Assembly: GCF_035582795.1 (NCBI RefSeq)
Contig: NC_134373.1
Location: 42,639,173-42,703,172, forward strand
Length of the DNA stretch: 64,000 bases
Direction: 5' to 3'
Source: Mycteria americana
Taxonomy: Eukaryota > Chordata > Aves > Ciconiiformes > Ciconiidae
Shown here: in pieces, positions 14,501 to 26,200 of the stretch
How the letters are laid out: every line of letters starts with the position of its first letter
Position numbering within the stretch: position 1 is the first letter of the stretch
Program-made: the position numbers and the translations under genes
Notes under the pieces: model-generated
Seen by the model: the letters and a program-made list of their open reading frames with translations, nothing else
What the model was told of the DNA's origin: nothing
Databases searched by the model: none

Positions 14501-16239
14501 GAGCCTTTGGGGTTTATGGCCTCCAGCTTGTCCATATGACTATGAGATCTAGATTGCTTTTACGGTTTGGTGGGTTGTTTTTTGGGGTTTTTTTTGTTAA
14601 TGAAAGCTGAGATTCTCACATATCCCCACAATTCCAGAATTCTATCAAAAACATTCTCAAGTAAATTACGAAAGCTGTAAACAGCATTATCATTAACTAG
14701 TTAAGAGAGTATTAAGGAACCTGGAAATGACTCCGTCATCCCAGTCCTTCGAAGTGGACAGCTAAAGACCTAGTTCCTCTCTTCTGTTACTAACGTGATT
14801 CTTACAGTACAAATCCTAACACAGACGTTTGTGTAACAGGTAGGTGGTCTCTAGTCTTCTGCTGTCATTAAAGCTGCTTTTCCAAATAATGTTTTTGGAA
14901 GAAATCAGTGGGGCTTTACTGAAATACGTGGAGTTAAGCATCTCAGAAGCACCCTTGAATCCCACTAGACATTCATCTGCCTTCTCTAGTGACCTTTAAA
15001 GCCTGGCTTTTATAGATAAAACATTTCTTCTACAGCAACCACTATCCAGCAAGTTAGCCTTCTTAGCCATGTTACTATACTTTTAAGTTGTCTTCTTAAG
15101 AGCTTATTTATACTTTGCTGAAAGACATTATACCAGCACAAGACAGATTCAGGATTGAGAACAGTTCCCAAGAATTCACGCTTTGCCTTACAAACGCCTG
15201 GTTTACAGAAACATCCAGTTGGATCCTAAAACACATCCCTGAAGGAACCAACACACTCATATGCACTTGGCATGGCAGCTTGTAAGCAGCAGTGAGAGAA
15301 AACACAAAACACAAATTAACACATGCACGCTAAAAAGGCAGGAATTTCTAAATTGACCCAAAGCAGCACAGTTTTGAAAGAACTCAGATACATAGTTTTG
15401 AAGGATTCAAATACATGGGGTTTCCTCTCAACATGGTGCACCGCATTATTTCATTTCAATTCTGCAGTTGTGGTTCTTCTCCCTCCAAAATAAACGGATG
15501 CTAAAACAAGTTGCTAGTATGTGAGGCAACACGTAGACAGATTACACTTCCCAGTCCTAGACCGACACGACCTCATTGTCAGGCAAGGAAAAAAGCCTCA
15601 TCTGAAGCGATACAGGATCTTGTCCATTCTCCTGGGGATACCACATCATACGATACATACGTCTGCATTGACGTACACTCTATTTTATGTTATAATCTGT
15701 GTATTTTACGAGCTGGCCACAACGCCTTATGTAACAGATCCCTGTTTAATATGGAACAGCGTGTTCATCGCCGCGGCAATCCCAGCAGTTTCCCCTGCCC
15801 CGAGTAATTCTGCCCCGCAGGGCTCCTGCACAGCGACGGCTGGGAAGAAACCCCACTTGGGCAACCGGCGCTACCGTTTCTTATTTTGGGCGGAAAGCCC
15901 TGACCACGGGAACGGGGAGCCTCCGCGCTGCAAGAGAACCATTTTGTGAGGGATGTCACCCGTTTCCCAGCGAGGCTGTTGCAGACTGGGGGGAGGCGGT
16001 GGGGAGATCATTTCCCAAGGAACAACGCCAGCCTGCCCCGGCTTCTTTGGGGCGATACAGACACTGTCACCCCGATGATGCCTTGGCCACCACGGCACCT
16101 GCACCGCTGCTTATTTCATCCATTCCAAACGCGCCTACGCCGACCGGCTGGCCACGATACGTGCGATACAGATGGCAGCCGAGCAACTTCTGCTGCTGTT
16201 TTGTCAAACACGCACCGAGTATCGTGTAATTAGCAGCTT
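11526..16239. other. CACNB4 intron between repeat copy B and the beta-4a island
   Basis: Mostly AT-rich. It holds the double palindrome at 12912-12975 and a G/T-rich run near 14572-14597. CpG density rises from about 15770 into the island. No exon is recognisable. Confidence 0.55.
12912..12975. repeat. Two adjacent AT-rich palindromes
   Basis: A perfect 24-bp palindrome (ATTTCTGTATAT at 12912-12923 and its complement to 12935) is followed by an inverted repeat with 11-bp arms TTTGCATATAT (12949-12959 and 12965-12975) around a 5-base loop. Confidence 0.9.
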
Positions 16240-16529
16240 TCCCTGCTACGCTGATGAACGTAACGGGAGCAGGAGCAGGAGCCGGTGCTGCCCGGCTGCC
16301 CGCCCCGGGAGGCGCCTGCCCACGGCTGCGGATGCCCAAGCGCGGGTGACCGACGGCAAGCTCTGCCGGGACCCCGAAACACTGCCGCTCCCCCCAAATT
16401 ATGTAACGGAGGAGCACACTCCGACCGGCACACGCCACCTCCGGCAACAAAGCCCGGGGGGGAGTGTGTGGGTGTGTTTGCGGCCCCCCCCCGCCCCCGC
16501 GGGACCCCCGCCTGGGCGGCGGCACTCAC

Positions 16530-16574
16530 CGCCTCCGAGTCTTCAAATCCATGCAGGTACAAATTGTCGTACAT
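16530..16574 (-). CDS. CACNB4: CACNB4 alternative first coding exon, beta-4a N-terminus
   Basis: The minus strand encodes MYDNLYLHGFEDSEA from the ATG at 16574-16572, followed at once by the donor GTGAGT (reading down from 16529). The peptide matches the 15-residue beta-4a N-terminus of the mammalian calcium channel beta-4 subunit, which I recall as differing only by Ile for Phe at residue 10. The exon ends in phase 0, as needed to join the shared exon that begins GSADSY in the family. Beta subunits are cytosolic. They bind the alpha-1 interaction domain and control channel trafficking and gating; the short beta-4a N-terminus is reported to bind synaptotagmin and microtubule-associated protein. 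The exon lies in a CpG island, so it is probably a true first exon with its own promoter. The start context is weak: T at -3 and T at +4. The shared SH3 and guanylate-kinase-like exons are not in the window. Confidence 0.93.
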
Positions 16575-16845
16575 GGAGGTCCGCTGACGCCGGGCGCCTC
16601 TCTCGGTGCGGAACCGGCGCTGCGAGGCGCCGCGGGGGAGGGGAAGGGGGGCCCGAGCGGCGGCGGAGGCCTGTGCGGCGGCGGCGGGGCCGAGCCTGCC
16701 CTCTCAGCGCTGCGGACGCCCCAGCCGCGCGGCGCCGCCTCCCGCGCCCACCGCCGCCGCAGGTGCCCCTGCCGGCGCCGCGCCGCCCCGCAGCCCCCCC
16801 CGCCTTCCCGCCCGCCGCGGCCCGCTCCCCGCGCCGCCGCGCTCC

Positions 16846-16912
16846 ATTGGCTGCGACGCGCTACCGCCACGCCGCCATTGGCTGCGACGCGCCGCCGCCG
16901 CGCCGCCATTGG
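16846..16912 (-). promoter_or_regulatory. Three CCAAT boxes (NF-Y type) at 31-bp spacing
   Basis: ATTGG occurs at 16846-16850, 16877-16881 and 16908-16912. On the gene strand each reads CAGCCAATGG, an excellent NF-Y match. The starts are exactly 31 bp apart, about three helical turns, and each copy sits in a shared block ending CTGCGACGCG (plus strand). The boxes lie roughly 270-340 bp upstream of the beta-4a ATG, in the forward orientation for that gene. Regularly spaced CCAAT boxes are a known arrangement for NF-Y-driven promoters. Confidence 0.7.
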
Positions 16913-17105
16913 CTGCGACGCGCCGCTACCGCCGCCGCGCGGGGCGCCCCCGAGCACCGCTGCCCCCTGCTGCCGCCTCAGCAACCGTCTCACGGCGCCC
17001 GGCAGCGGCCCTGACAAAGTAACGACGGCGGCTGCCTGCAGGCGCCGGGGCCCCCTCTTGCCAGGCTGCCCGAGGAGGAGGCGAGGGGAGGCAAATAACG
17101 GGGGC

Positions 17106-17130
17106 CTTTCTTTCTTTCCTTCTTTCTTTC
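17106..17130. repeat. (TTTC)n pyrimidine tract
   Basis: CTTT-type units at the right edge of the beta-4a CpG island, followed at 17191-17207 by a C-rich run. Both are simple sequence. Confidence 0.9.
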
Positions 17131-17209
17131 CCGCAGCCCCACTTCTTCAAGATCCCAGAGAACAGCGGTTCGTTTCTGAGGAGAAACACCTCCCCCCCGC
17201 CCCCCCCAA

Positions 17210-20079
17210 GGTCTGGAAGGAAACAAACCAAACCCTAAACACTAAGAATTGAAAGAACATAAGTATGGGCGTTATTTACAACTAAATTAAGAAACCGATT
17301 TCTAAAACAGGTCCTGCTGGAGCTCTAATGCTGAAGTTTCTGCTTTCACCTCTCATTTCAATTAACACTGTACCTCACAGTATGCCGACGAGTCAGGCAA
17401 ACCTCACTCCATGGGTGAAGAAACCACGTCCAGGACAGCTAACTGACTGATGGAGTCAGTCACACAGTGAGGACCCTGCAAAGCCAGCCCTTCACTCGTA
17501 CGTCTCTCGACTTCCCATCTCATGCACTTAAGCACCGAATGTTTCTCCTTCCCAGAACGTCAGAACTTGTAGCAGGCAAGTGTAACACTAGAGAATAGCC
17601 CGACGTGATAAAAAAGTAAATAAATAATTACAAAATAATTAGAGGGAAATAATTTACAATTTACTTCCTATCCTTATTAAAACAATTATTTTAAATCTCA
17701 ACTCCAGTGCAATCTGATCCAACATCTCTGTGTTCACAAACGCTTCCTATTTGTCTTTTCCATTTGCTTCATCTACTCTTCCTTCCACAGGCTTAATTAG
17801 TTTTGCAAAGTTACCACTAATCACTTGGGAAGCGTCCAACAGACATCTGAAGCAAAGCCAAAGGTGTTATTCTCCCCATATTCACAATTTCTTACAAATT
17901 TCATCAAAGATTCCCCTAAGTTATGGTAAAATATGGTCTTATTCCCAATTTACTACTTCTCCTATGCCCTCCATGTGTTCTTTGCTTCTGTCCATATAAC
18001 CTCCTGGTTTGCAAGAGCTTAGGTATCTTCATATAGAGGAGCCATAGTCCAACTGATGATCACGGGAAGAATCTCATGGTTAAAGTTTAGGTCTCTTGAA
18101 GTGTTTTTCAGCATTGAGTCCTCAGTCTACGAGGTCTTCCAAGAAACAGCAGCTTCATCTCTAGCCCTGCACAACGTGGTCATTGCCAATGTTAAACCAC
18201 CAAACAAAACACAACGAGTAGTTAATTAATAATGAACCTCTGATGGCTTTTCAGACCACTCCTGGTGGAACTGTTGTTCAGATGACAGAAACCACTTCTA
18301 CGACTGATGCTAACTGGCTCATTCCTGGCCGTCTCGACCAAGTGTGGAACAGAGACGGAGCAGCGGCTCCTCCTTCTCTTGGGGGTTATCCTTCCAGTTA
18401 CTTTGGGGCTGGAGACCACAGCCAGCATGTTTTGGGGCACTTCATGGTGGTTTGAGCAAGGCTGTTGGGATGGTGGAGGATTTCAGCTTATAAGATTGTC
18501 TTACACGACGAGACTCCCTACACAGGAGTTAATGGATCAATTTTTAGGGCCTGTGCTACAGAGCAGGTCCCTTTCCCCCCACCTTAAAGATCTATGATGT
18601 TACAAATTTAAATAATAAATACATTGTTGGTAGGAGACTATTAAAATTTAAAATGAGAAGGAATTTCGAAGTGCAACATCAGAATCATTTGTCAGCTCAA
18701 AATAAAAAAAGGCCATGAAACGCAAGAAGGAAAAAAAAAAGCGTCTGAACTTCACATAAATTCGTAATGAAATAATTTAATTCAGAAGTCAGGGGAATCA
18801 CTATTTGATTTCCAGTACTTACATTTCACACTGTCCTTTTAAGACACAGAGGTTATTAAAAATATATATTTAATGACTCAACTTGAAAGGCTCCTAAAAG
18901 ATGCTATAAAAATACACACAGCTCATTAAATAGGGATTGTACTTGAAAAAGACCTAAACATAAGAGACAGTGGCACAACCTACTTCAAGCATTTAGCTTA
19001 GGTGCCTAAAATACAGAGCTTAGGTCATTTAGTTAGGGCAGGGGCTCTGAATCACCCTCGAGGAGCCTCAAGTTACTTCTTCCCAGTTTGCCTGAAGGGC
19101 TGCGGGCAGGGCTGGCCCCCGCCACCTCCCCCAGGCCACCGACACAGGGTCCTGCCCCTGCCCTCCCTGCCCACCGGGTACACTGCCCTGCTGCCCGCAC
19201 AAGGGCCGGGACGTGGGGGAGACCTGAACTGCCCCCCACAACAGAGCAAACCTCAGTCAGCCCAAACATACACATCTAACACCTGCTTTCATGGTCTAAG
19301 TTGGAGAAAATTATTAGAAGATCCAAAAAAATACAGGAACCCCTGTATTTATAAGGTTTATTTTTTCCCCAGGCATGTGCCTAAAATGCAAAAATATGAA
19401 TACCTGTAATATAGAGAAATTAAATCAAAGACCCTTTTGAATATTACGAGGTAATTTATCCAAGAAACATGCAATGCAAACCAACAGAGGTAGCACGGCG
19501 AAGCAAGAGAGGAAGACGTACGGCTCTTCGGAAGTTATCTGCAAAGTAATCAGGCTCTCAAAATATTGAGAGAAGAATACCGAGAATATAGAGAGAATAC
19601 TGAAGGAACTGGAGGCTGGATGGAGCTTGGACACAGGGAGCAAGCAAGCTTTGCAGAGGGGAGGATATACAGGCTAAGGAAAATAACTCAAAATTTATTT
19701 CAGTGACAAGCCATCACTATTCCACTGTGACATGTAACGCAGGTACCTCTATACATGACTGCCAGAGTATGGGGCATTATTCAGTAAAAGCACATTGTGT
19801 TTTTACAGTGAGGGACACCGTGCTACACTGGATGTACGGGTGGTCATCTCTGTCAGCTTCCAGAAAGTCAAATCTCTTTGGTTTCAACTTACAGTATAGC
19901 TTAGCACAGGCAAAATGGGAAGAGTGCAATGGGAGAGACAGTTAAAAGCTTTGTCTTTTTTCGGTGATCTTCCCAAAAAGTGGTTCAAACGAATAATAAA
20001 AAAATCCACTACAGTAACAGATGAGGGTCACACATTAACTGAAGGTTTTGAGAGATCAAAATCATTCCTGGCTTATTTC
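17210..20079. other. Long intron (beta-4b to beta-4a), segment 1
   Basis: AT-rich. A moderately GC-rich stretch at about 18240-18480 has the look of an old dispersed repeat but I could not name it. A GC-rich piece lies at 19090-19240. No coding match. Confidence 0.55.
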
Positions 20080-20215
20080 CGAAAGATAATACAGATGATC
20101 TGGTATTATTAGGCAGGGAATTCCACTGCCTCAGGCCATTGAGAAAGACTCTGGTACCTGTCAGCTTCAGTACGCACTTGGCTAACACTAAAGCAACTAG
20201 CATCCAAAAACCCAT
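20080..20215 (-). mobile_element. Possible ancient LINE remnant
   Basis: The minus strand reads GTRVFLNGLRQWNSLPNNTR. The R...WNSLP...R pattern is the typical C-terminal end of CR1-clade reverse transcriptases. No longer match is readable, so this may be a small, old fragment or chance. Confidence 0.35.
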
Positions 20216-23200
20216 CGGTTTGTGTGTGTGTGCATGCAGAGCTGTAAGAGACCCAGTGAAAACATGTAATGGGTCAAGGAGCTGAACTGAGTCTTTTTAA
20301 GGTCTAATGCTTTAAAATAGGCATTTTCAAGCAGTCCGGTCTCTACTTTTAACAAGATTTAACCATGGCACATTGCAATCTCCGTAAGCATGTGGGATAT
20401 TCCTCACTGAGGAATGCCATCCCCTGATGAAGTCAGTAGGACCGCTATGAAGCAGGACTCACACGGATTTACTGCAATATTGTACGCAGGGAGCGTATGT
20501 TGTTCTTTGATCTCAGCCCATGACTCCACGTGTTCCCAAGGGCACAGGAGATTTTGAAGGAGTTGTAAACAAAAGACCACAAAACAATCCAGTTTCTCTA
20601 GGACCTACCCAATGCCTCCGTCAAAAACCAGGCTGTCCCACCGCTGAAGACGTGTGACATGAGTTCACGTGGCTTAATAACAAAGGTATCATCTGGAATC
20701 ACCTTAAGGGCCGTGAATTGTTATTGCTGGGTAATTAGAAGCCTCCTCCTTCTCAGGACTTTATACAGGCTTAGGAAGAAGTCTGAAGTTAAAAGGACAG
20801 GCTTGCCGGAAAAGCGCGTTGGACTCGGAGCAGAATGGGAAACAACGGCTAGCAGGTCAAGTCCAGTCAGTCCTGTTCCCTTCCCACACTCAGCAGCGGC
20901 CAAAGTGAAAGTGATTTCATGAAGAGAAATGCAATTACTCTGTTCCCTGTTAACGGGAACCCTTGCTTCACAAGTAGGGCTGTTCAGGGAACCCAGGAGT
21001 CCCTGGGCACGTATCCCCCAAAGGACTTTGGATCAGCTGTGCACCGAGCATCCCCTCACAGGCAAATATATACTGTAGCATAATCACAACTGCCTGAAAG
21101 TCTTTGGTCTCAGACCTGGTACATGGAGGAAGCTGGTTTTGCTTCCTTTTAATCTTGGGGTTGGAGAATGATCCTGCGAGCATGTACCTTAAGACAGCAC
21201 TACCTATAGCTGCTATTTCCACGTGGCTACCTAAGATAATATTAGCATTTGGAATGAGTCTTCTAAGACCTCTAATGACCACTAAGTCACTGAGGATATA
21301 CCGCAGACTAACGCATTTTCTTCTGGCCTCAAATAAATGCAATATATAGAAATTCTGCATAAAACAAGAGCAACTAACAGTGATTAACTATACCTGCTCT
21401 CAAATACTACCTACCAAAAACTTTGCTTGAGTAGAAATGGGAACCACACAAGAAAACCCAGGAATTATTCCGAAGAAAGAATTCCTCCTGAAGTTAAGGG
21501 CCACATAAGAGACTGGGCTCAATGATAATTAAACTGTTCCTGGCATTTTAAGCCAGCATTAACATTAAAGCAAAGACTTTAATGCACCCTGTTGGGGGGT
21601 GGGATAAGAGAAGGGATTGGAAGTCAGAATATTTTGAGCATCCCACAGACCTCTGAAATACTCGGCTTCCTCCAAACACTCTGATCCCACTAGAGATTAT
21701 TCATATTCTCCTTTTTTATTAAAGCCAACCCTTTCTGAAATACAAAGGAAGTCTCTTTGAGACATGCATCCATATATTCCTGAATATCAATTATTTAGTC
21801 ATTTCTGAGCTATCCAAATGTGGGAATACTGTTTTTTCCCAGGGCATGAATTTTGTACAGAACCACAGGAAATTTTATTTAAAGCCCAATCTAATGATTA
21901 CACAATCAAATGACAGCACTTGTATGGTTCTTTTAGGAGATGTAGCAATGAACTATTTGCATAAACACACTAAAGTGCTATTTGAATAAATGCGCAGTAA
22001 CGAGATTGCCAAGTCAAGTAAATGCCTCAGCACTGCAGTGCGCAAAGCCAGAATGTAAGTCAGCAAGTTCTCTCTTTTTCGTACTTGAACAAATTTCACT
22101 TTCACCTGGGATTTCGCTGTTATTGCGAGTCGTGCAGCAGGACTGCAGGCCTCGATGCCTCTTTTCCTGCTACTGTGGAGGAGAGAAGATCGACAGGAAT
22201 ATTAACCCTGAAGCAACAAAAACCAAACACCAACTTGGTGAAGAAGGTGAGAAGTTCTTTATGGCGTCCTCCTGCTCTGACAGTAAGGTTTCGATCCTGG
22301 ACTCTCAACATTACTTAGGGGTAATGAGAGAGTATCCCCGCGGCAGGCGAGGGCATATTAAGAAAAAGCATTAGTGGTTCCATTAATAGTACATTTGGAT
22401 ATGAACGCACTCCTTCTAGCAGTTTTAAGCACACAGAAGACTCCAAAACCCACAGTCTTGACCAGCATACTTCATATGGAACATAAGGATTGGTTTTGAT
22501 GTTCCATTGCCTGAATTCCGGGACCTGTTGAAGAAAATTGCTCTCCCCCCTGTAATGCTGCTCTTGTCGAAATCAGCAGAACAGCCCAAGTATATATTTC
22601 ACTCATATAAAGGAAAAGGACCGTCAGCATTCTCCAGCAATCCACCTAAGGCAGAACTTGCTTCCATCAGTTGGAAGGAGTCCAATTCCTCACTCTTCCA
22701 AGTTATTTGGCATAGCCCAATTGCTTACCCCTTCTCCCTCTAAAGCAATTTTTTTCTCTCTCTCTCCTCCTCTGTTTTATAATATAGATTAGATAAGCAT
22801 CTGGTTCAGTAACAACAGCTTCTGCCTTGGGGTGGAGGTACGGATAAGATAACCTCTGGAGATCCCCACTAACCCTGTTTGCCAACATCTCATGAGCAAT
22901 GAGAACTGGATGACATTTGTGGTATTTGGCAGTCCTTGAAGCTATCAGATGAGTAAGTATGTATTTATATTTCAAAAGAAAGAAGTATTGTGCTGTTTGG
23001 GATATGTTGTGGCACAGAGGATTCTGCGCATTTAAAGGTTTTATTCAAAGAGCCTACTGGATGGCATGCTTTAATTCTTTGAATTTCAAGTAATAAATTA
23101 GTCTGGTAGGGTCTAATTTGACAGTTCTTCTGGAGGAAGTGAGGTGCCACCTATTCTAAAACACATTTATCTGACACTGTTATATAAAGGCTGCTATAAT

Positions 23201-26200
23201 TAAAGAGAGTGTGAAGACTTCATTGTCACTTTCTCTTGGTTTAAAGCACCTACTATGAAAGAGGTAACTGGGCTACATTTGTAGGTATCCTCTATATTTA
23301 ACTAGTTGTGAAATTTCTCTTTCCTGCAGGCACTAGGGAGATTTGCAAGAAGCTGAGCAGTGGGGAACTCGGAACCATAGCTACGGCCTTCCGGAGTGTT
23401 TCTGATAAAGAAGAGTAGATTATCTCCACCTCCCGAGGCAGACATGAATGTGCTCTGAGGTTTTAATAACTCAAGCCAACTCTAATTGTGGCTTCCACTG
23501 GTACACAGTATTGAGCGAAGCAAATCCGAAATTACCTGCAAAATGTTACAAGACGTAGCCCATAGCCATACCACTGTATTAACACGGGTCTCCCTTTTAA
23601 AGACTTGGAACTTGAAATGAAGTACCTACATTGACACGTGGGCAGCTGAGCAGTCACGGTGATATTCACAGACACTGAATACGCAGAGATCTCCCTCCAG
23701 CAAAACCCCCGTCGATCAGCAGCTCTCAGCATCCACCAGGCTGCTACTGGCTGAGGGTCCAAAATACCGAGCCACGCTACAGGTACCAACCCAAAAAGAC
23801 AGAGTGTTTTATGGCTGGAACTGTGTCACATTTCTTTGTTGGAGGGAAGATAGGGGGGTTCTGTTTTAGAGAAGATACACATTTTTATCTTCCATGCCAA
23901 AAGCCATCTGGGCCAAAGGATTAAGCATTTGTTTTATTTCTTACTTTAAGCTCCTCTTCTTTCCTTATGAATGTCAATCAATCTCCTTAACTGCCCTGAG
24001 TGCTGATGCTGAGTGTTGCTGTATACCACTTTAGACTGCAACTGATGAAATGATGGGAAACTATCAATAAAAGCCAATTACAAAGTTTATGGGAAGCTGG
24101 TGCTATTTCACCCAAGCAGGGAAAGTCACCACTGCATTCTGGAAAGCCTCCTCAGTACTGAAACACACGCACAGACACACACACGAGCAACAATCATCCA
24201 GCTGGGGCTGATTAAAGCAAAGTTGCAGGGAGCCTGTAACGGGGGAAGGAGCTCTGCAAGCGCAGGGATGCCAGGTACCTCACCCCCCACCACAGCTCTG
24301 TTTTACGTTCTGCACTCCGCATACGGATCATCTCCACATCTTCAGCATCATCCGATGCCCGTTACGACAAAAGAGTGCATTAGCCGGTGGCAGTAATACG
24401 CTGCTATCCTAAGTGAGCTCATCAAAACCCCAAACTTGTGAGACGGAGGATGTCACAGAGGCTACAGAGCAATAAGCAGAAAGGTTTTCCAATCTTATGA
24501 AAGACATACAGCCTAGAAAACTTCTGGTCAGTGTTAATTTCCCACATACATTCAAATATTTGTAGTTTTATCAGTAAACATTCATAGAAAGGTTACTTGG
24601 AATATATTTTTGATAAATTACAACTATCAAGTAGGTTTTTTAGAGAAAACAAAGCCTTGACTGAGCAGCTGGGAGCTGGACAGACGACCCTGCTAGCTAA
24701 AATGAAATGCCTGCTTCTGTAAAAAACACGATTTCACTGGAGATTTTTTTTTTTCCTTTAGATAAACTAGTAAAACTACAATTTCTATTTTGTATTTCAG
24801 GTAACTTAGGCTAGGACAAAGGGTGTTTTAAAAGGAGTCAAAGATTTTTTGAAGTCCTAGTGCTAAGGAGAATTTGCTGTTCTTGTTAGGAGGTTAAAGG
24901 GGAAAATAAATAAATAAAACTAGGCAAACATGACACAAACTTATCTATACTTTGCCGCTTCTCCTTGGGATTTTACAGGGATGGCTTGATTAGCCTGTTG
25001 ATTTTATTGCATTTTCTTATGCTTTATAATCCAATTACCGTATACTGCAACACAGCACTTCATTTCATGGCAAGGGACTATAGGAAACTCTTCAGTTAAT
25101 TTCAGTAGATTTCCATGACACCCGTCCAAGTGGAGAAACTGATCCAGAAACAACAGATCAATGAATGAGGAACCACTTGTCCAACCTGATTTCTTTAAAT
25201 ATTTAGCCAGGATAGTTGGGAACAGAGTTGAGAAAAACAAAGATTGAAGGATTTGGCTCTGCATATTTAAGTGAGTCAAGTTCTTGCCTGTAAACTCTCT
25301 GGGAGACCTTTTCTTATCTACCTGATGAAAGAGTCGATTTGTGACATCCTCACCATTCAGAAGCAGAACACAAAATCTGTGTAAAACATCCCAAAAATGA
25401 TGACTGCTTATCATCGTTATCCTAAAATGTATTTTTAATGTGTCTCTGTTTGCGAGGTTCACCTCCTTCCATTGGTAACTCTTACTGTGAGCCTCCTTCT
25501 TGAAGGAAACAAACAGCACCATTTCCAGGAGGACAACTAAGCCTTAGTCAAGCTTGCCAACAGCCGCTTTGTGCTAGGTAGGACGGCTCAAAACAGACAC
25601 CGAGCAGCCAAACCGTCACCCCTCTTCCTTCCGCAGTCTACTCCTGCTGCAGGGAGACCTCATGCCGGGTGGGGTCTGCACCAGCAGATCCAGGTGGAGC
25701 AGTGACTTGGGACAGGACAAGAGTTCAGGGATCCCCAGGCACTGCCATCCTCTAGGAAAGTCAGATGGGAATCTGGGATGAGTTGAGTCAGCTGTGCTCC
25801 TCTCCGGGTGATAAACACCTGCAATTCTCACTTAATTCATTCAGCATCTCAAAATACTCCACATGCCAGCAGCACAGCATGAGTCCTTTTACAAATCTGA
25901 GGCAGGTAGAAACGACTAAAAATACCTTCTGCCTTTTCCTTACAAAAGAGAACAATCATAATTATAAAAATCCTTGCAGCAGCAGAGCCCATCTTCATGT
26001 TACAGCTATGAAAAGCCCTATGTGTAAAAGGGGTTTGATGCATGAGGAGCTACTAAAATAGGATAGAATAGAATCTGTGTCTCAGCTTTTAGGCAAAGAT
26101 GTTTGAACCCATCGGTAAACCTTCAAAATTCCCAGGTTGAAATGATGCACCAATGCACGTGATGTTAGGATGCAGTTCTGTGAAAGCTCAGGTATAGCTT

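Larger units (their letters stand above)
16240..17090 (-). promoter_or_regulatory. CACNB4: CpG island and presumed beta-4a promoter
   Basis: GC-rich, CpG-dense DNA surrounds the beta-4a exon, with a weaker CpG shoulder reaching left to about 15770. The segment upstream of the ATG on the minus strand (16575-17090) contains three evenly spaced CCAAT boxes and many GC boxes, and no TATA box. This makes an internal, independent promoter for beta-4a the simplest reading. To the right the island ends in a (TTTC)n pyrimidine tract and a C-run. Confidence 0.8.

Noticed and set aside
14572..14597. G/T-rich run (and A/C-rich runs at 12567, 40968, 47220) as a family of elements
   Set aside because: Short, low-complexity and in both orientations; common in bird introns and not evidence of an element.
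1..16000. Shared CACNB4 exon ([20 protein letters not shown] type)
   Set aside because: I searched the minus strand for this peptide and its likely codons and saw no match, so the exon should lie outside the window.
16172..17252. Plus-strand frames of 280 and 262 codons over the beta-4a island
   Set aside because: Low-complexity Arg/Pro/Ala sequence in CpG-island DNA with no family match. The real exon is on the other strand.
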